Source: Opisthocomus hoazin
Lineage: Eukaryota > Chordata > Aves > Opisthocomiformes > Opisthocomidae
Direction of reading: 5' to 3'
Length of the DNA: 64,000 nucleotides
Assembly: GCF_030867145.1 (NCBI RefSeq)
Contig: NC_134422.1
Location: 4,406,001 to 4,470,000, forward strand
Below, piece after piece: positions 47,681-61,352 of this stretch. The notes under the pieces were generated by a model. The model was not told where the DNA came from, ran no database searches, and was given only the letters and a program-made list of their open reading frames with translations. The position numbers were made by a program, and so were the translations under genes. Numbering within the stretch: the stretch's first letter is position 1; the number at the start of each line of letters is the position of its first letter.

Positions 47681-50600
47681 TCTCTTGGCTCTAACATACC
47701 AGTAATCTGGGAATATCAGGAAATTTAACTTTAACCAAATCTCCCTTCAAAGATGGTTTTCTTAGCCTCCTTTCGGAAGGTGGATTGAGGCAACTACATG
47801 ACTCTTCCTGCCATCTCTTTCCACAGTGCACCCTGCTACCTCTGCAACATTGCCAGTTTGGGGCTCTGAGACCTTGACGCAGCCCTCAAATTATGGGATT
47901 TGTTCAAAAATACTTTTTTTTTTAATCAAAAGTAATTGAGAGAGTGGGAATGTTTGCTTGTTCTTCTTTATGAATGTGCTTCATATATTTCTTTAAATCT
48001 CTCCACATGGGGAATCCACCAGGAGAAATAAATTTTTACATTTTAAAAATGAGGAGAGCTGAAAATTTCATACCACTGAGGTTTGAAGGAAAAGAGAAAC
48101 ATCACTCTACTTACTGAAGCTGACAACTTCATCTTCTTCCTGGGAATGCCAGAGAAGAAGGAAAGTCCAGCAGGACCTTATGACCTGGGAACAGAAGGGG
48201 GAACAGAGACTGCCCATCGTGTCTGGATTTTAACTTTCTAAGGCATAATCACGAGTTAAATTTCAGCAGTAACAAATGCTGTAGCACAGCACTCATTTCC
48301 CTTTCCCTGTGCTTAATATTTCTGTATCATTGGAGGCCTACTCTTTGACTTCGCAGCCCTACTATGGCATCAAAATATAGCGCCTGATTTGCATTTCCCA
48401 TAAGGAAATTATTTTCCAAAAAATGTATGTGGCAGCAAAAGACTCCAAACAGTGTTCTTACAGTAACACACAGTAGCACATTTCAGGCCATCTAAACTTG
48501 CTGAGCCCTCCTCTATGTTTACAGCATGCTTCAAATAGTTTTCTAAGAGCCCAGAAAGTATCAGCAGGCATGGCTGATTTATTGAAAATTTGTCCTTTTA
48601 GATCTTAGAGTTAATGGCTACATTTTATGTCTCTGATAGTCAGTGGGTGATGTATATATTAATAGACAAAATACCCAATAATAAGGCATAAGAGGTGTAA
48701 AACCAAAATGTATTCACTGACAAAATTAAAATAAATATAAAAGTCCTTCTAATTCTAAACTACTTCTTTTCTGTAACAGACAAAAAAAGGCGTTTAAAAC
48801 ATTCTTAAAGATGCAATTAGAGCCATTCAAAACTCTTTGTTCTTCCCCGGGCCAGCACAGCACATCTTTGACTTGGTATCTCCTCACAGCTTTCTAATGT
48901 TCTCCCCTCTCGAGCTGTTGGGAAGCCAACAGACAAACAGAAATGTCAACCTGCCAGGTCCCTGTAGGTGCCTACCCTCCCCTTGGGCTGAAGGTACTGC
49001 AGAGCAGAGCTGTCGCGTACGGCTAATTCTCGTGTCCCCAGCTGCTCTTGTGTCGCAGGGCATGTGCTCTGGTGGCAGCACATTTGGTGGCAACATTGGA
49101 CACCACAAGGTAGAAACTTCAGTCTCCGCTTTTGTTAACGTCCAGGAACCCCACTCTTGGTCTGAACATAGCAACGTAGATGCCTCCATGTGACAAAGTG
49201 AAGCTATTTTAATATTTATTTGTATACTTATATATTAAACATAAAATAATGACAAGGCTGAGGAATAGGAAGCCTCACCAGATAAAACTTCCAAGTAACA
49301 GCCATGTTTTCACCAAGCATTACTGGCTGTAGACTCGACAGTAAGGTAGCACCTCATGGTACTTTGCCAACTCACAGAAGAGTTGGGCACCTTTGATGGC
49401 TCACGACTCTTTTAGCAAAAACAAGTTCAAACAAGAAAAAGAAAATGTTTGCATACCATACACTGCTAAAGTTTTCTAAAATCTTAGGAGTGTCTTACCA
49501 CCTGTGAGCCTCAACAATTTTTCAGCACGTTAGCAGTCCATCCAGAGTTAAAGAAGATACTATATATAGCTACTCTTACTAGTGGATGTACAACACTATC
49601 ATGTAATAGCTTCAAAATAAAACATCTTTTTTAAACCAAAGAAACATATTTTCAATTTTTTAAATTAAGATAACCATTCCTTAGTCATGACAAACATGAT
49701 GACTGTCAAACAGAAAGAAGAGGACAGCAACAGTAGTACTTTTGTAAAAGAAGTTATTTTTGGAAGATAATTTTTACTTAGGGAAAGAAAAAAAGTCCAA
49801 CTGAAGTAAACAATTTAGTTTATAATCATCAACACAGGGACACTTTGCATAGACATTTCCTTTCATAGGTCACTACATTCAATGGATTAGAATTTGTTAG
49901 AGGGTTGAAAAGAGTAAATGACAAATGCAACTGCAAGTAGTAGCCCATGACGCAAAATAAAGTCAGCTGAGGCAAAAATTAGATCACATTATGTTGAACC
50001 TACTCTTACCTGTCCTAAAATTCAAGATCAAGATTGCATATGCACAGCTAGCTATAACAAAGAGTAAGGTTTATTAAAGATTTCAGCTGTTGGGAAAGGA
50101 TTTAGCCTGTGGAATCTCTACAAGCATAAAAAAAATATCTTGTTTGTTAGGCCAAAGTTTTTTTGTTTTCTGGGTTTTTTCAATCATCCTCTGCATAGCT
50201 TTAACACTAGATAATACAGTGTAATGCATCAATACACTATAGCAAATTTTCTCTGCTTTAAATATCACTCTCATTCATACTGTGATTCAATTTAAAGAAT
50301 CATTCAAAGATAAATCTAAATAAATAACAAGCTAGCTTTCAGGCAAACAAATGAATTTGCATTGTTTTATATTCATCATAAATATTTCACTTAATTACTG
50401 AGGTACTATGTTCAGAAATACAAAACAACATTATAAATTTATTAGCACTGTCCCTGCTGATTTTACAGAAGTTCTGTGGAATGTAAAAGCCAAAAGTAGA
50501 AACAGGCTCAAGAGCATAACCAAAAGAGCAGAGGCTGCGTTCAAATGTTACACTGGATTGACACACTCTGGTTCGCCCTGTGTATTTACCCCAACAAAAG

Positions 50601-53099
50601 CTTCCTGTCTTGAATCAGGTGTTATCCTATTTATTCTCAAAACCCAAGGTCAGCTAAACCCTTTTCCTTCTGTTGACTTTCAAAACCTAAACATCTGAAT
50701 CGGGCTAGTTCAAGTATTCTCTTGAAAACTGTCACAGGAGTTATTTTTCCTCTCATTGTAAAATTGTGAAAACGTAAAAGGATGTAACAGCATTTTTCAA
50801 AGGTTTAGTGAGGTCAGCTACATGAAGCAAAAATAAAAAGTGCTACTAAAACATAAAAGCTACAGTACACAGCATTTATCATCAAAATTATTTAAGTTCT
50901 TTTAATGGCTCTAAAGACTATGAAAAATATTTTTAAAATGTAAATATGTGGGTCTTTTAGAAGAAGTTATCCTTCTTTGTAAACCACAGTATCACTGGTG
51001 ATTTATAATTTTCAGAAAAATCCTAATCCCACAGGAAACATATAAGAGTTCCTCTTTATTTTTAACCTAATGCTGGATCTACCATGGAATGCAGCTTTTA
51101 TTAATAGTGAAAACTCTATGATTATTATTTGCTTATAATAAATTAAGACAAAATCTGAAACATTACGAGTATGAAATCATTTTAAAACAGTTCTTATTTT
51201 CCTTTACCTTTGAAACAACTTCAGATGTAAATAAAATTGTGGATATCACCTTTCCCTAGGGATTAAATGCTCTTACTGTTCAAATGTCATTACCCTTAAT
51301 GCCGTTACAAACTATTTGGAGATTATCATTATTAAACTATTAGAGTATTTCTTAATTCCTCACCAGAAAGCCACAGAGTAACTAGCTGAGCCTAGCCTCC
51401 TCCCTCTCTTTTGTTGAAATAACAATAGCCTGGAGGAATTGTGTCTGAAAAGTCAAGAAACAGCAATAAAAAAATATTTTGCATGACTAAATGAGCAGCA
51501 GAGAGAAGAGTTTGGGGTTTAAACCAGATGCTGTTTCATAAGCAGAGTCTCTGGGCCTGATGCTGCCCGATTCAAGCGGCTGGGTTTCTCCAAGTAACTG
51601 GGGAAGCAGCAGAAATCCCTCTAACGCGAGTATCTTATCTGTAGCACGTCTGGTTTGGCAATACCGGAAAACGTCAAATAAAGCCCCCTCCCAAACGAGA
51701 GCGTCCCCTGTTCATAGCCACAAAGGACTAGAAGGCAGAGAGACCTCGTGGGTGTGTGTGTGTGTGCCTGATGCACAACGCTTTTTTCACCCCTACATGC
51801 ACACTGAAGCCGCAGGGCAAAGGTTTAGAGGGGCAGCTCTTGTGAACAGCGACAGAATTTTAAAGCAGCTTAGATAGACTCCAGGAAGAGATCCAGCCCA
51901 AAAAAATGCTTCAAAAAAAAAGTTGCGTGGTCCAAGCCTGCAGAATGAGTGAATGGCAAGGTCCTCAATGGCATCTGAAAAGTTGAATTTTATCATCCTA
52001 AGAATGTTTCAATGATGTAAAAAAAATATTCACTAGAACACAATATTGATACTGTATATACTGGATTTGGTATCAGCATATTTCACACTTAAAAACTCAA
52101 AATACACACTTTTTGGTCATATCCTCACCCTCTTTTTGCAAAATACTACACCAATGAGGATTTCAGCATAGTTATTATTTAAATTGTGTCACTTGGCTCT
52201 TTCTCCGAATAACTGTTGGGCTGGAAGGACGAGTTTGCTCCACCACAGGAGCCACGTGTTCCTACCACAATTCAGATACTCATCTCCTCTTCCAAGATAA
52301 ATCACAGTGCTTAGATTCATATTTTTAAGCCTGTATTTCACTTTGTTATTATTATTCAACATCTATTTTTCATTCAAATACACACCAACACTCTACACTT
52401 GTGCATTTAAAAACTAATGTAATAAATTTGATCACTATTCTCAAACAGAAAAAAGGCTGACTGAAACCTTTTAACGACGAGTTTGAAAGATGAGAGTAGA
52501 CAAATCTAAAGCAGTTACTCACTTCTGGTACTGAAAAACAAAGCTACCTGTCAGCTTAAAGGCACACGTTAAAACACACACTCCCTCGCCTTGTGCTTAC
52601 ACATTACATTAGCTGCTCTGGGGTTTCCCAAGTATTTTTTTTTTTTTTAAGCAAAGGACTAAGGGGGCTTCTCCAAGGAGACAAAACTTCAGGTGGTCCT
52701 GCTTTCTTGGTTTGCATTTCTGGCTCCCCTTACCTCTGCTCTGGAGAAGTTCCCAACCTGTGACTGGAACAGTGGGCTAAATTTGGTATTTTAATAGGAC
52801 AGGAGAGCTGGAAGGTGAAGCTTCCAGCCGCCAGCTTTACAAGTTACCCCGAGATCAGCCAGAAAGTTTATAACTCTGGGAGCATCTCCACTAAAGGAGA
52901 GGGAGGGGAACACCAGAAAAAGGATTGCTGAAAATCTGCCTTAGGTTTAGAGGTGGGGAAAGACCCTCAGAGTAGCCATCGCGAGGAGTAACGATAATGA
53001 GATGGTGTGGTCTGGGGAGGGAGATGGGAACAAGCTTTTCTCTGTCCCATTTCCAGATCAGATCTACACTTTGCACAGGCCACGGCTCCCTTGCAGAGC
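47681..53099. other. Gene-free stretch
   Basis: Two overlapping frames on opposite strands at 48837-49193 (118 and 101 codons) lie in a GC-richer patch; neither is recognisable. About 49200-51480 is very AT-rich with short frames only. A (GT)7 run is at 51752-51766 within a 105-codon plus frame (51560-51877) that has no known domain. A 14-base T run is at 52635-52648. Confidence 0.5.
51752..51766. repeat. GT microsatellite
   Basis: GT repeated seven times plus a final G, uninterrupted. Probably polymorphic in length. Confidence 0.9.
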
Positions 53100-53400
53100 T
53101 CCATTGAAAGGTAACGCAGCGCTCAGAATCTGTTACCAGTTATTTCAGCGAGGAATGTCTGGATTTTTATGGTTATTATAATTGGTGACAGTACTCGCTG
53201 CTTAACATACTCAATCTGGCACCGATGTTCTCCCATGTCCTGCTCCATCCTGATCACTCATCCTGTCTCATGGCTGCTTTCTCACCCTCGTCAGAAGCTG
53301 CTGCTTCATTACTGTCCTTCCTCCAGCATTATCTGGTCTGGTCTGTGTAACGCCAACCCGGGGCGAGCGCTGGCATACTTCAGCGGAGATTAATATTTAT
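53100..53400. promoter_or_regulatory. Candidate regulatory element
   Basis: GGTAAC (53110-53115) and GTTACC (53132-53137) are inverted RFX-type half-sites. ATTGG (53181-53185, inverted CCAAT) abuts TGACAG (53186-53191). Several CpGs survive near 53350-53385, beside AGATTAATATTTATG. A 74-codon frame crosses it without recognisable content. Motif crowding is the only evidence. Confidence 0.2.
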
Positions 53401-53671
53401 GCTGCCTGTCCAGAGACCATGGAAAGTTGATAAGCGCAACAAGTTTCAGAGCAAAACTGAATTCAAAACTCTTTTCATTATTTCCTTCAAACCAGTAACT
53501 AACAGTTCTGCCTGCTCTTCCATAGATGAAATAGACTTTGTATCAGTGAAAAAGCATAGCTGCCAGACATCTAGGTCTGACAAGAGAGACTAAGCTACAC
53601 ACCTTGGCACAGTATTTCTTCTAAACGCCTCAGAGAATTTTACTACCGATAGCGATTATTAATTTGTAATA

Positions 53672-53760
53672 CTGCTAGGAAAAGGTAATTATTGTTATGT
53701 TTTTACCAAAAAGAGACAAGGTGATTTAAGTGTTTTACCAAAGGACATACAGAGTAAGAG
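53672..53760. mobile_element. Ancient MIR/L3-like repeat fragment
   Basis: AAAGGTAATTATTGTTATGT, then TTTTACCAAAAAGAGACAAG, then GTGATTTAAGTGTTTTACCA and AAGGACATACAGAGTAAG match in order the consensus 'ggtattattatccccatttt', 'acagatgaggaaactgaggc', 'gttaagtgacttgcccaagg' and 'tcacacagcaagt'. That motif occurs in the reverse strand of MIR and in L3/CR1-type 3' ends, so orientation is left open. Confidence 0.5.
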
Positions 53761-55107
53761 CGCTAATAAAGTCAACTTCTCTTGCCCAGTGACTTAAACA
53801 CAACTCTTCCAGTCTGCTGGGCAGCAAAAGCCTCTGTAGGCTTCAGATCCAGGGCTGTCTCACTTCGTTGTGCATAGGACATGCAAAACAAAACCTATGT
53901 GCTGCCTCTTCCTGCCTCATTTTTCTAGATTCAAGACCTAAGCTCACTGGTGCTCACCAAAGGAATTATCTTGCCCCTCTCTGTACTGTAGATGGAAGAA
54001 TAACTGTGGGCTGGTGAAGATGAGTAATCTCTTTCATTTAAACTTAGAAAAGAGGAAGGTCAGCTCAGAAGCTACCTCTTTCCAGCCTCCTTTATCACCC
54101 ACCCCTCACAGCAACCTCTTCCTCCTCGCGTTGCTCCCACATTGGACCACCTCCTTGGTCCACCCCCCCTTCCCTTTCCCACAAGCAGCACAGTTATTCA
54201 GCCAAGCCTAGCATACTGCCTGGAAAAGCCCTTATTTGTTCTTTCCCAGATTAAACATACAAAAAGACATGACAAGCCATGAGACACTACCTGGGGGAGG
54301 AGATAACATGCTGCCAATCATCCAGCCAGCAGTACTGTGGGGCAGCCGTTGCTGTAAAAGTAGTAGGAGGCTGAAGCTGGGAACCGCCATCTCTCCCAGC
54401 TTGTGTCTTTCAAGATAACATGGCTCACAGCCCTCGTTCCCTGCTTTACGCTAGTCAGAATTAGCCCACGTGTTATGCTTTGCCGGAGCTTGGTAGGCTG
54501 CTAACCCCCAGCATAGGTCACGGAGAAAGGACTTTCCTTTCATCCCTGCAGGCAGCCTTCTGCAAGAAGGCCAGGGAATAATCACAGGACAGTAGTGACT
54601 CACTGTTTCTGTCAGCGGAAAGAATCTCTGCTGCCCAGTGCTCCCCTGCTCCCACCTGGCATCGCCACCGAAACCACCGTACCGACGAACAAGGAGGTTA
54701 CGCAAGGCTGCGAGGTCAGAATATTAACTTACAAAAGTCAGGACCGGTGGGAAAGGGCTGCCAGCTAGACTGCAGCCGCTTCCCTGGCCTGCTAGGAAAA
54801 GTAACTGAAGGTTTTCCAAGGTGACTGTCAATTTTGGATGTCCAACTTCATGTGTGCTTTTATATTAAAAAAAAAAAAAAAAGAAAAAATGCTTTTGGAA
54901 AAACCACTAAATGTCGTTCATTGGGGAAAAAAAAACAAAAAGGCAGCCAGACTGCTGAATATTTCAAGGTTCTTGCAAGCTGAGCACCCCAGAAAAAAAC
55001 AATTACCTTGAGCCATAAGCCCCTGGAAAAAAAAAAAAAAATGTCAACAACTGCAAAAAACAACGGAGGAAACCCCGTGGGTAAATAACTAGTGGGAGCT
55101 CACAAGA
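53761..55107. other. Gene-free stretch with A-tract cluster
   Basis: GC content rises between about 54080 and 54720, with short overlapping frames (60-84 codons) that I do not recognise. Four A runs follow between 54867 and 55041. No gene is supported. Confidence 0.5.
54867..55041. repeat. Cluster of four A tracts
   Basis: A runs at 54867-54882, 54927-54935, 54994-55000 and 55027-55041, all on the plus strand, give a string of likely bent, nucleosome-poor DNA just before the exon-like segment at 55145. Confidence 0.75.
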
Positions 55108-55144
55108 GCACAGCTCTCAGGATGCGTGTGTGTTTCTATTACAG

Positions 55145-55292
55145 GAGAGAGAACAATTGAATTATGAGGAGCTCTTCAGCAAGCAAAGTAAACATCTTTT
55201 GGCAATTTAGCACTGCACTTTGAAGCCTGGCTGTGTCATACAAGCGGTGAAATAGCATGGACACTATTTTGCTGGCTAGTTTGTTTAATATG
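55145..55292 (+). other. Exon-like segment (unrecognised)
   Basis: TGTGTTTCTATTACAG ends at 55144 as an acceptor, and ATG|GTGAGT after 55292 is a near-ideal donor; together they frame 148 bases. From the acceptor one frame reads 21 codons (starting EREQLNYEELFSKQ) before a TAG, so it cannot be an internal coding exon in that frame. The DNA has the even base composition seen in conserved elements. It may be a noncoding exon, a conserved noncoding element, or chance splice words. Confidence 0.2.
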
Positions 55293-55507
55293 GTGAGTCG
55301 GGAGTTTTCGGAGCACAGCGCTCTTATGAGCTCACGAGCTGGAGAGGAGGGAAAAGTGTGGAAGGAGCAGGAGGAGGATGTTTAAGCAAAGCTATAGCTA
55401 TCCAGATCGTATGGGAAGTGGCTGTTGCACCGCACGAGCGGGAAGGGAGCCCTGCAGCATCCGTGGGGCTGCCACCACGGGAACCAGCCCCAAGCAGCCC
55501 CCGCCGT

Positions 55508-55543
55508 GGGGAGAGGGGGGAGAGAGGGGTACGGGGCGAGGGG
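55508..55543 (+). other. G-quadruplex-forming motif
   Basis: Five G runs of four or more (55508-55511, 55515-55520, 55526-55529, 55533-55536, 55540-55543) are separated by loops of 3, 5, 3 and 3 bases. This fits the strict four-run quadruplex rule with one run to spare. It lies in a small CpG-rich island (about 55420-55560). Such islands with quadruplex motifs often mark promoters, but no start site or gene is evident. Confidence 0.8.
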
Positions 55544-58500
55544 ATGAGGATAATCACACCAGCGGGGTTAATTGCTGTAAATATCAATAATCAAATCAAT
55601 ATGTCAAGATGTGTGTTCCACTTTTCGCGTCTATGTGGCGTGTAAATGAGAAACGGAGAGAGAGGGAGGAAGAGCTAGAAAGAAAAAGGAGAGACTACTA
55701 AAGAAATAAGCCCCCCTGTACAGACAGCCTGACGCCAGATGGCTTCTTCTAATAAATATTCAACCTTAACTCAGTTCCCATGTAACTTTGTTGTAAAGCT
55801 GCCAGCACACCCACACAGATCTGGGCCAGCAAAATGATTACAGTAGTACAAACAAAATAGTGCAATAGAGGAAACAGGCAGACAGGGTCCTGTATACAGA
55901 AAGACAGAGCTGTAAAGATGTGAGTTGATGAACCTTTAGATTTAATACTGAGAAACTTAAAATAAAGGCTTGGGCAGGGGGGAGAAAAAGAAAAAAAAAA
56001 GGACAATTTTTTTTCCTTGCTTTTGCTTTTATTGTTGGGAATATAGAGAACATCATTTTGTTAAGACAGCAAAAGAGGCACTATAAATCAGTTGCTGTTC
56101 TGCATATTGTCCGTATTCAGCTGGAATTCAGATACCTTGCCTGAAATCACAGTCCATCTTAAATTTCCGCTGTCTGTTGTGCTCATATGGGGCACAAGTT
56201 AAAAAGGAAGATTTTGTACGTGACATTTATTTTATTAATTGGGAAGAGAAAGAGGAGATTTGGTATATTTTTCTTAAGAAAACACTGGCTCAGTGCTCAA
56301 AAACACGCATTTCAGTTGTGTGAGTGTTTTTGCCCCGAGCTCTTTAATTTCAAAATTGGATTATAAGATCTGAATATCAGAACACACCATGCTGGCAACC
56401 CCAAAACTATTTAAATAGGACCCTGACCAAATCAGGATCTAGTGCTAAGATTAGGAGGGGGACAAAAGGCAATGAAAAAGGACATGCTTTGCAGACAGGC
56501 ATCTACTGACAATGCAAAGCAGGCAAAAAGATCCAGATCCAAAAATAAATTTTAAACGTTCTAAGGATTCATACTACTGATTTCTTGGATCTGTTTCATG
56601 CAGGGTATCTGAATTTTAGAGGCACGGAAAGTGTAGGTAGCCAACTCATAACTTCTACCTGCAGTTAAGGGGTTATTTAAAAACAATTTATGGGCCAACA
56701 ATGGGACAAGTAGCTAAAATCATGTATTTACTTGAAGAGCATGTCAGCATGAGGCAAAGCTTTTCTTTCTCAAGAATGCAGCCTTTAGGTGCTATAAGTT
56801 AACACGTAGTGCTCCTGGAAGCACATTATTTTGGATGATACAGAAGAGTATAAATAGAATTAATAAGACAGAATTTTTTTAAAAAAATAGGGGGGGAGGG
56901 AGGTAGGCCGAACGTCAGAAAGTATTTCCTGGTTGTGAGAGTTCCCCTCTGCAAAGCAGATCGACAGGGAGATGTAGTAGGCTGTAGAGTCAGGCTTTCA
57001 CCACTTCCCTCGGGAGATTGTCACTGCGGAGGTTTTAAAAACAAAGCTGAACTCAGCACTAGTAAATATGCTGCAGGGAATAACCCTGTGTTGGGCAAGA
57101 AATGGACAAGATCAATTAATAGATCTCTTCTGTATCTACTTTCTATTATTTCTGACTGTTGGGAAGAAAACTTTGCTAGAGGAAAGACTAAAGCTCCTGC
57201 TGCTCCCCCCCTCCCATCTTTGTCTTTTAAAAAGAGAACAGACTATATCACATTGCAAGCTCATGTCTGAAGCTCTGTTTGTCACAACCACTAAGTCTCT
57301 CCCACCACTTTTGCTCTGCTCACCCTCTGTCCCCACTTATTGAGAAGCACTGGAAAGAATTTCCTGGAGAAGGGAGGAAAGAAAAAAAAAAAAAAGAAAG
57401 ATCTGAATCTCTCATTTCTGATCTTTCCAGGCCCCTTTATAATATTCATCTATTCTGAGCAGCGTTTGACACTTCCTTCCCACCCACCCTCATTAGAAAT
57501 CAGCTTTGGATTGCCTCCTCGTGCTCCTTCTTCAGCCTTAAGGTACACATTACAATTCTATTCTTATCCAGAGCGCAATAGCATCAAACGAAGGAAGCCG
57601 TCAGATGACAGCAAGCAGGCGTCTTGGTAAGCTCCACGCGTGAAGAAATGCACATCTTTTGTTTATGGCTAGCAGGATGAAAGCCACGCAATGGAGCCGG
57701 ACACAAATCCATCAGCCCCTGGGAACACACTACTGCTGAAGCAGCTAACAACGCACCTCCTCGGTGCTGCGTACCACAAGCACATCAAACAAGTCCTTGA
57801 AGTTCAAGATATCTATCCTTACCTTAATAAACCAGGCCTACGATGCTGAAATATCCCCATATAAAGCTTAGGGGTTCAGGGTCACCACTTTGACTCCTCC
57901 AGCACTAAGCTTCATTCTGCAGACAAAATTGGATCAAAATTAGGGCTAACTTCAAAATCAGTATAAATTGTCCCTATGCTCTTTTTGTTAAAATATAAGC
58001 CGTATGTTTAAGGGACTAAAAACAAAACACACGAATTTCTTTCTTTTGGAGAGGCAGAGAGATGAGCCCGTGGCTAGGAACGATGTTCCCCTACGGGCCT
58101 GTGTGCCACAGGGCGACCATGCAGTCACATAGCACAGCCCCACCAGATCAACACACAGGCTTTGATTTTTAAATCAGCTTGATTTAATACGGTGCCAGGT
58201 TCTATTTACTGATGTTTGGTTCAGGAAAGGAAAGAGGCAAAGGGAGACCAGGAGAGAAAGTACGTGGAGAAAATTGAATAACAAAGAGACATTGGCAGAA
58301 AGAAAAGGATGGACACAGGAGGCCCTAATCATCCTCTCTACGTTCTCTCCTTCTCAACTCCCACCCTTATCTCTCCAGCAGGAAAGCAGTAGAGTTGTGT
58401 GGCCTCACTAGTAGGCAAGGCTGGAAGCAAACCTCAGCCCTCCCTGGCTTCTCAACTAAGCACTAGAATAAACCAAAGCAAGGGAAAAACAAGGAAGGAG

Positions 58501-61221
58501 GTGAACCTTGGGCTCAGAGAGCAAAAGGGAATGAGGAGGAAGCTCTGCAATGCCTGAAGGCACCCAGGACATAAACGAAAGTAAGAGGAGGTTCCAGTGA
58601 ACAACCTTTCACTGCACCTCCCCTGGGGGTGAATCCCCCCCAGGAAGACCTTGCCCAGATCCATTCCCCTCCCGCCATGGATCAAGGTGGTCAGTTTTGT
58701 CCCCACTGCAGCCTCTGTGGCTGGGAGAAGTAAGGAGAGGCTCACGGGACCAAAGTCCTCCAAGACTTCTAGGTGGAAGGAAAGGTGTTAGAATCACTAT
58801 CCCAGCAAGGTGCTGGCTAGCGTCAACCTCTCAGCTCATGTGAGCAACCTGAATGAACACTTAGCTATCGCAGCAACCTCAGTCCTGCAGCTTCTGGGAA
58901 TGTCCACTTGAGCAATCACTGAGCTGGCAGGCTCAGCACCTTGCCTGAAACCAACAGGATTCATCAGGAGGGCACACGGCTGGGTGCCTTACCTCCACAT
59001 AATACAAGTCCCATCACATTGGATTTCTTCAGAGCAGGATATTCAGCTGGCTGGAACAGCAGCAAACCTCACTATTGAAACCAAACGAAAAAAAGTGTCA
59101 GAGGTGACAAAATTGGTCCTATTTAACACTTTTTTTTGTTTAAAGTCTGTTATCTTGGAAATGCAAGCAGTGATTTTGGACACGAGACCAAGCAGAACGC
59201 AGTGTTGATGCTCTCAGCCATTAGTTTATAAATTGAATAAGATAGATGTGTTCATTCATATGAACTAATGTAGTTTTTCTTATGAAGGTTTCATATTATA
59301 CAAATCCATTAGCATATTTACAAATTAATCTTCCCTTAGGAAGAAAAAAGATCAAAGATTTACAGAAGGAAGTGCTTTATTACTTTTAAACTGCCTTTTT
59401 TTTTTTTTAAAGAAAGAGAAAAAGAAATGAAGGGAAATTATGTTGAACCATAAATGTTTCTTTATGACTACTGTACAACAGCTTTGTGGGAGATTTAAAT
59501 TTACTAAAGGGCAAGGGGGACTTTAAGCCATCTATATGAGTTCAGTATTAAAAATATATATACATGACAGGTGCCCATATAAGTTCATGCAGTACAAAAT
59601 ATTCCATAAATGAGCTCATTTATCTGAGTAATTTAAAAAGAGCTTCTGCACAAGGGGAGATATTTAGTATGAATTATAGTCCGTTTACCTTTCATAAGTT
59701 TTTTCATCACTTCCCATACCTCCTTTGGTGCTACTGAAAATATCTGTAGTTATCAAGCGTTACATTCAACCTTGCTATTCCGTATTCCCAGGAAAGGCCT
59801 GCTGGTGAAGTGACTCCGTATTCTCTTCAAGATATACAGTTTGTAAAGCCCTACATATACAACTGTTTCTTCTTCTTAGATGCCAGATAAAACAAGATCA
59901 GGCTAAGAAATCTTTTATCTAAGTAAATAACTTGAATAGTAAGACTATTACAGGTTAAAAAAAATCTCTAGGTTTGCCCTTGTCATTTAGATTTGAGTCT
60001 CTTGTAAAAAATTCCTCTTTAGATTTTAAGAATGACTTTGTACTATGGTTGAAAATACTGAGTAGTAGAGCATCAAGGAAATGAAACCTTTAATGATTTA
60101 TTAATAACAGTTTGAGACATTTTTAACTAGTAAAGAGAAATCAGAACACAAAATACAAGATGATCTTCAAAGGATGAAAATAAAATACTATTGGAAAGTT
60201 TTTAAAATAACAGAAAATTTCCAAGGAAAGAAACCACCTGACAACTGAAGTGCATTTTAGGTAGAGCTGCTCCGGCCTTAGGACAGGAGTTCAAACTAGA
60301 CCAATTCTGAAACCTCTCCCAGACGCAAGTTTTGTATTTCTATGCTGAAATGTTTGAAGATCTTATGCAACATATAATTATTTTTTTTTCATACTTTAGG
60401 ATAAATTCTAAAGGAAAACTTCAAGGACATTACAAAGACTAAAGTTAAATCACCGTTCATCAACAGATAAATTCTCATTTCTCATGATCATTACACTCAC
60501 TTAAATATAATTTCTTTCACTTCTTGGAGCTTCCTGAAGAAGTGACATTACATTGAAAAGGGCCAGTATCTGGATAACCTCCACCTTCCTCCTCCTCCTC
60601 TTCACTGCATGCCTGACAACAAACAAAGCCTTTTCACAGCAGGCCAGCTGTGGCTTTACTGTGCTGGAGTCATGGACACAAAGACACCACATACAGAGAG
60701 GTCACTGCCAGGCAGTAAATGGTTTCACAGGAGCTCATAGCAGGAGAGAAAGAGGATCCTAGTAAACATGCTACTAAGACAGCAGAGATTTTAACGCTGT
60801 TCAAGAAGCTGTACGTTCACTCTTCACAGCTTTCATCAGCTAGCGCCTAGCCTAGAGCCTACATGGGAGTCCAAACTAGACCTGTTCTCCTCCCTAACCC
60901 TCCTGTTCTGAAAATCTTCTCCCCTTCCATCCACATTCCAGCTATCTCCATGTAGGACACAGGCCTTGAGCAAGTTTCCAATGAAAGATATATTCTTCCT
61001 CTACTCTGAAATTAATTTCAGTTGTAAAACACCTCCACATTCTCCTGGTTTCATTCAGGCATGCTCTCCTTGAATAACCATGCAACTTCATTTCTTCCTG
61101 TGTTGTTCTCCTCTGCTTTCCTGAAAGCATCAGAGGGAAACTCTCCAGAAGGTTTCTCTGTAATAGTTAGAGGGGAAATTCAGGGTCAATTTTTGTTTTC
61201 CTGCAGACATTGCATTTGGCT
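55544..61221. other. Gene-free stretch
   Basis: A purine-rich run follows the quadruplex (about 55647-55695). T7A7 is at 56874-56887 and G7AG3 just after. Frames reach 111 codons (56935-57270, plus), with other frames overlapping; 58452-58763 (minus) has 103 codons in a GC-richer patch. About 59215-59340 is AT-rich with TTAGTTTATAAATTG-like words. No frame of 60 codons or more lies between 59208 and 60501. Nothing recognisable. Confidence 0.5.
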
Positions 61222-61352
61222 ATCAGAGTTAGCTGACCATAAGTCTTCAACGTCTCAGTCTACCCATTTGGGAAATCAATAAAAGATAAGACTACGCATG
61301 CTTCAGGGTTATGAGAGTTGGTAAATGTTTCTAAAGTGCTTTGAAAACCTGG
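61222..61352 (+). mobile_element. MIR-like SINE fragment
   Basis: Blocks in MIR order: GCTGACCATAAGTCTTCAAC (from 61232) for 'gtgaccttgggcaagtcact'; GTCTCAGTCTACCCATTTGG for 'tgcctcagtttcctcatctg'; GGGTTATGAGAGTTGGTAAA for 'gggttgttgtgaggattaaa'; and CTAAAGTGCTTTGAAAACCT (61331-61350) for 'gtaaagcgctttgaacagtg'. This is the best preserved of the old SINE copies here, covering the 3' half of the element. Confidence 0.65.

Noticed and set aside
54860..55063. Minus-strand frame rich in phenylalanine that looks like membrane segments
   Set aside because: It is the translation of the A-tract cluster; homopolymers explain it.
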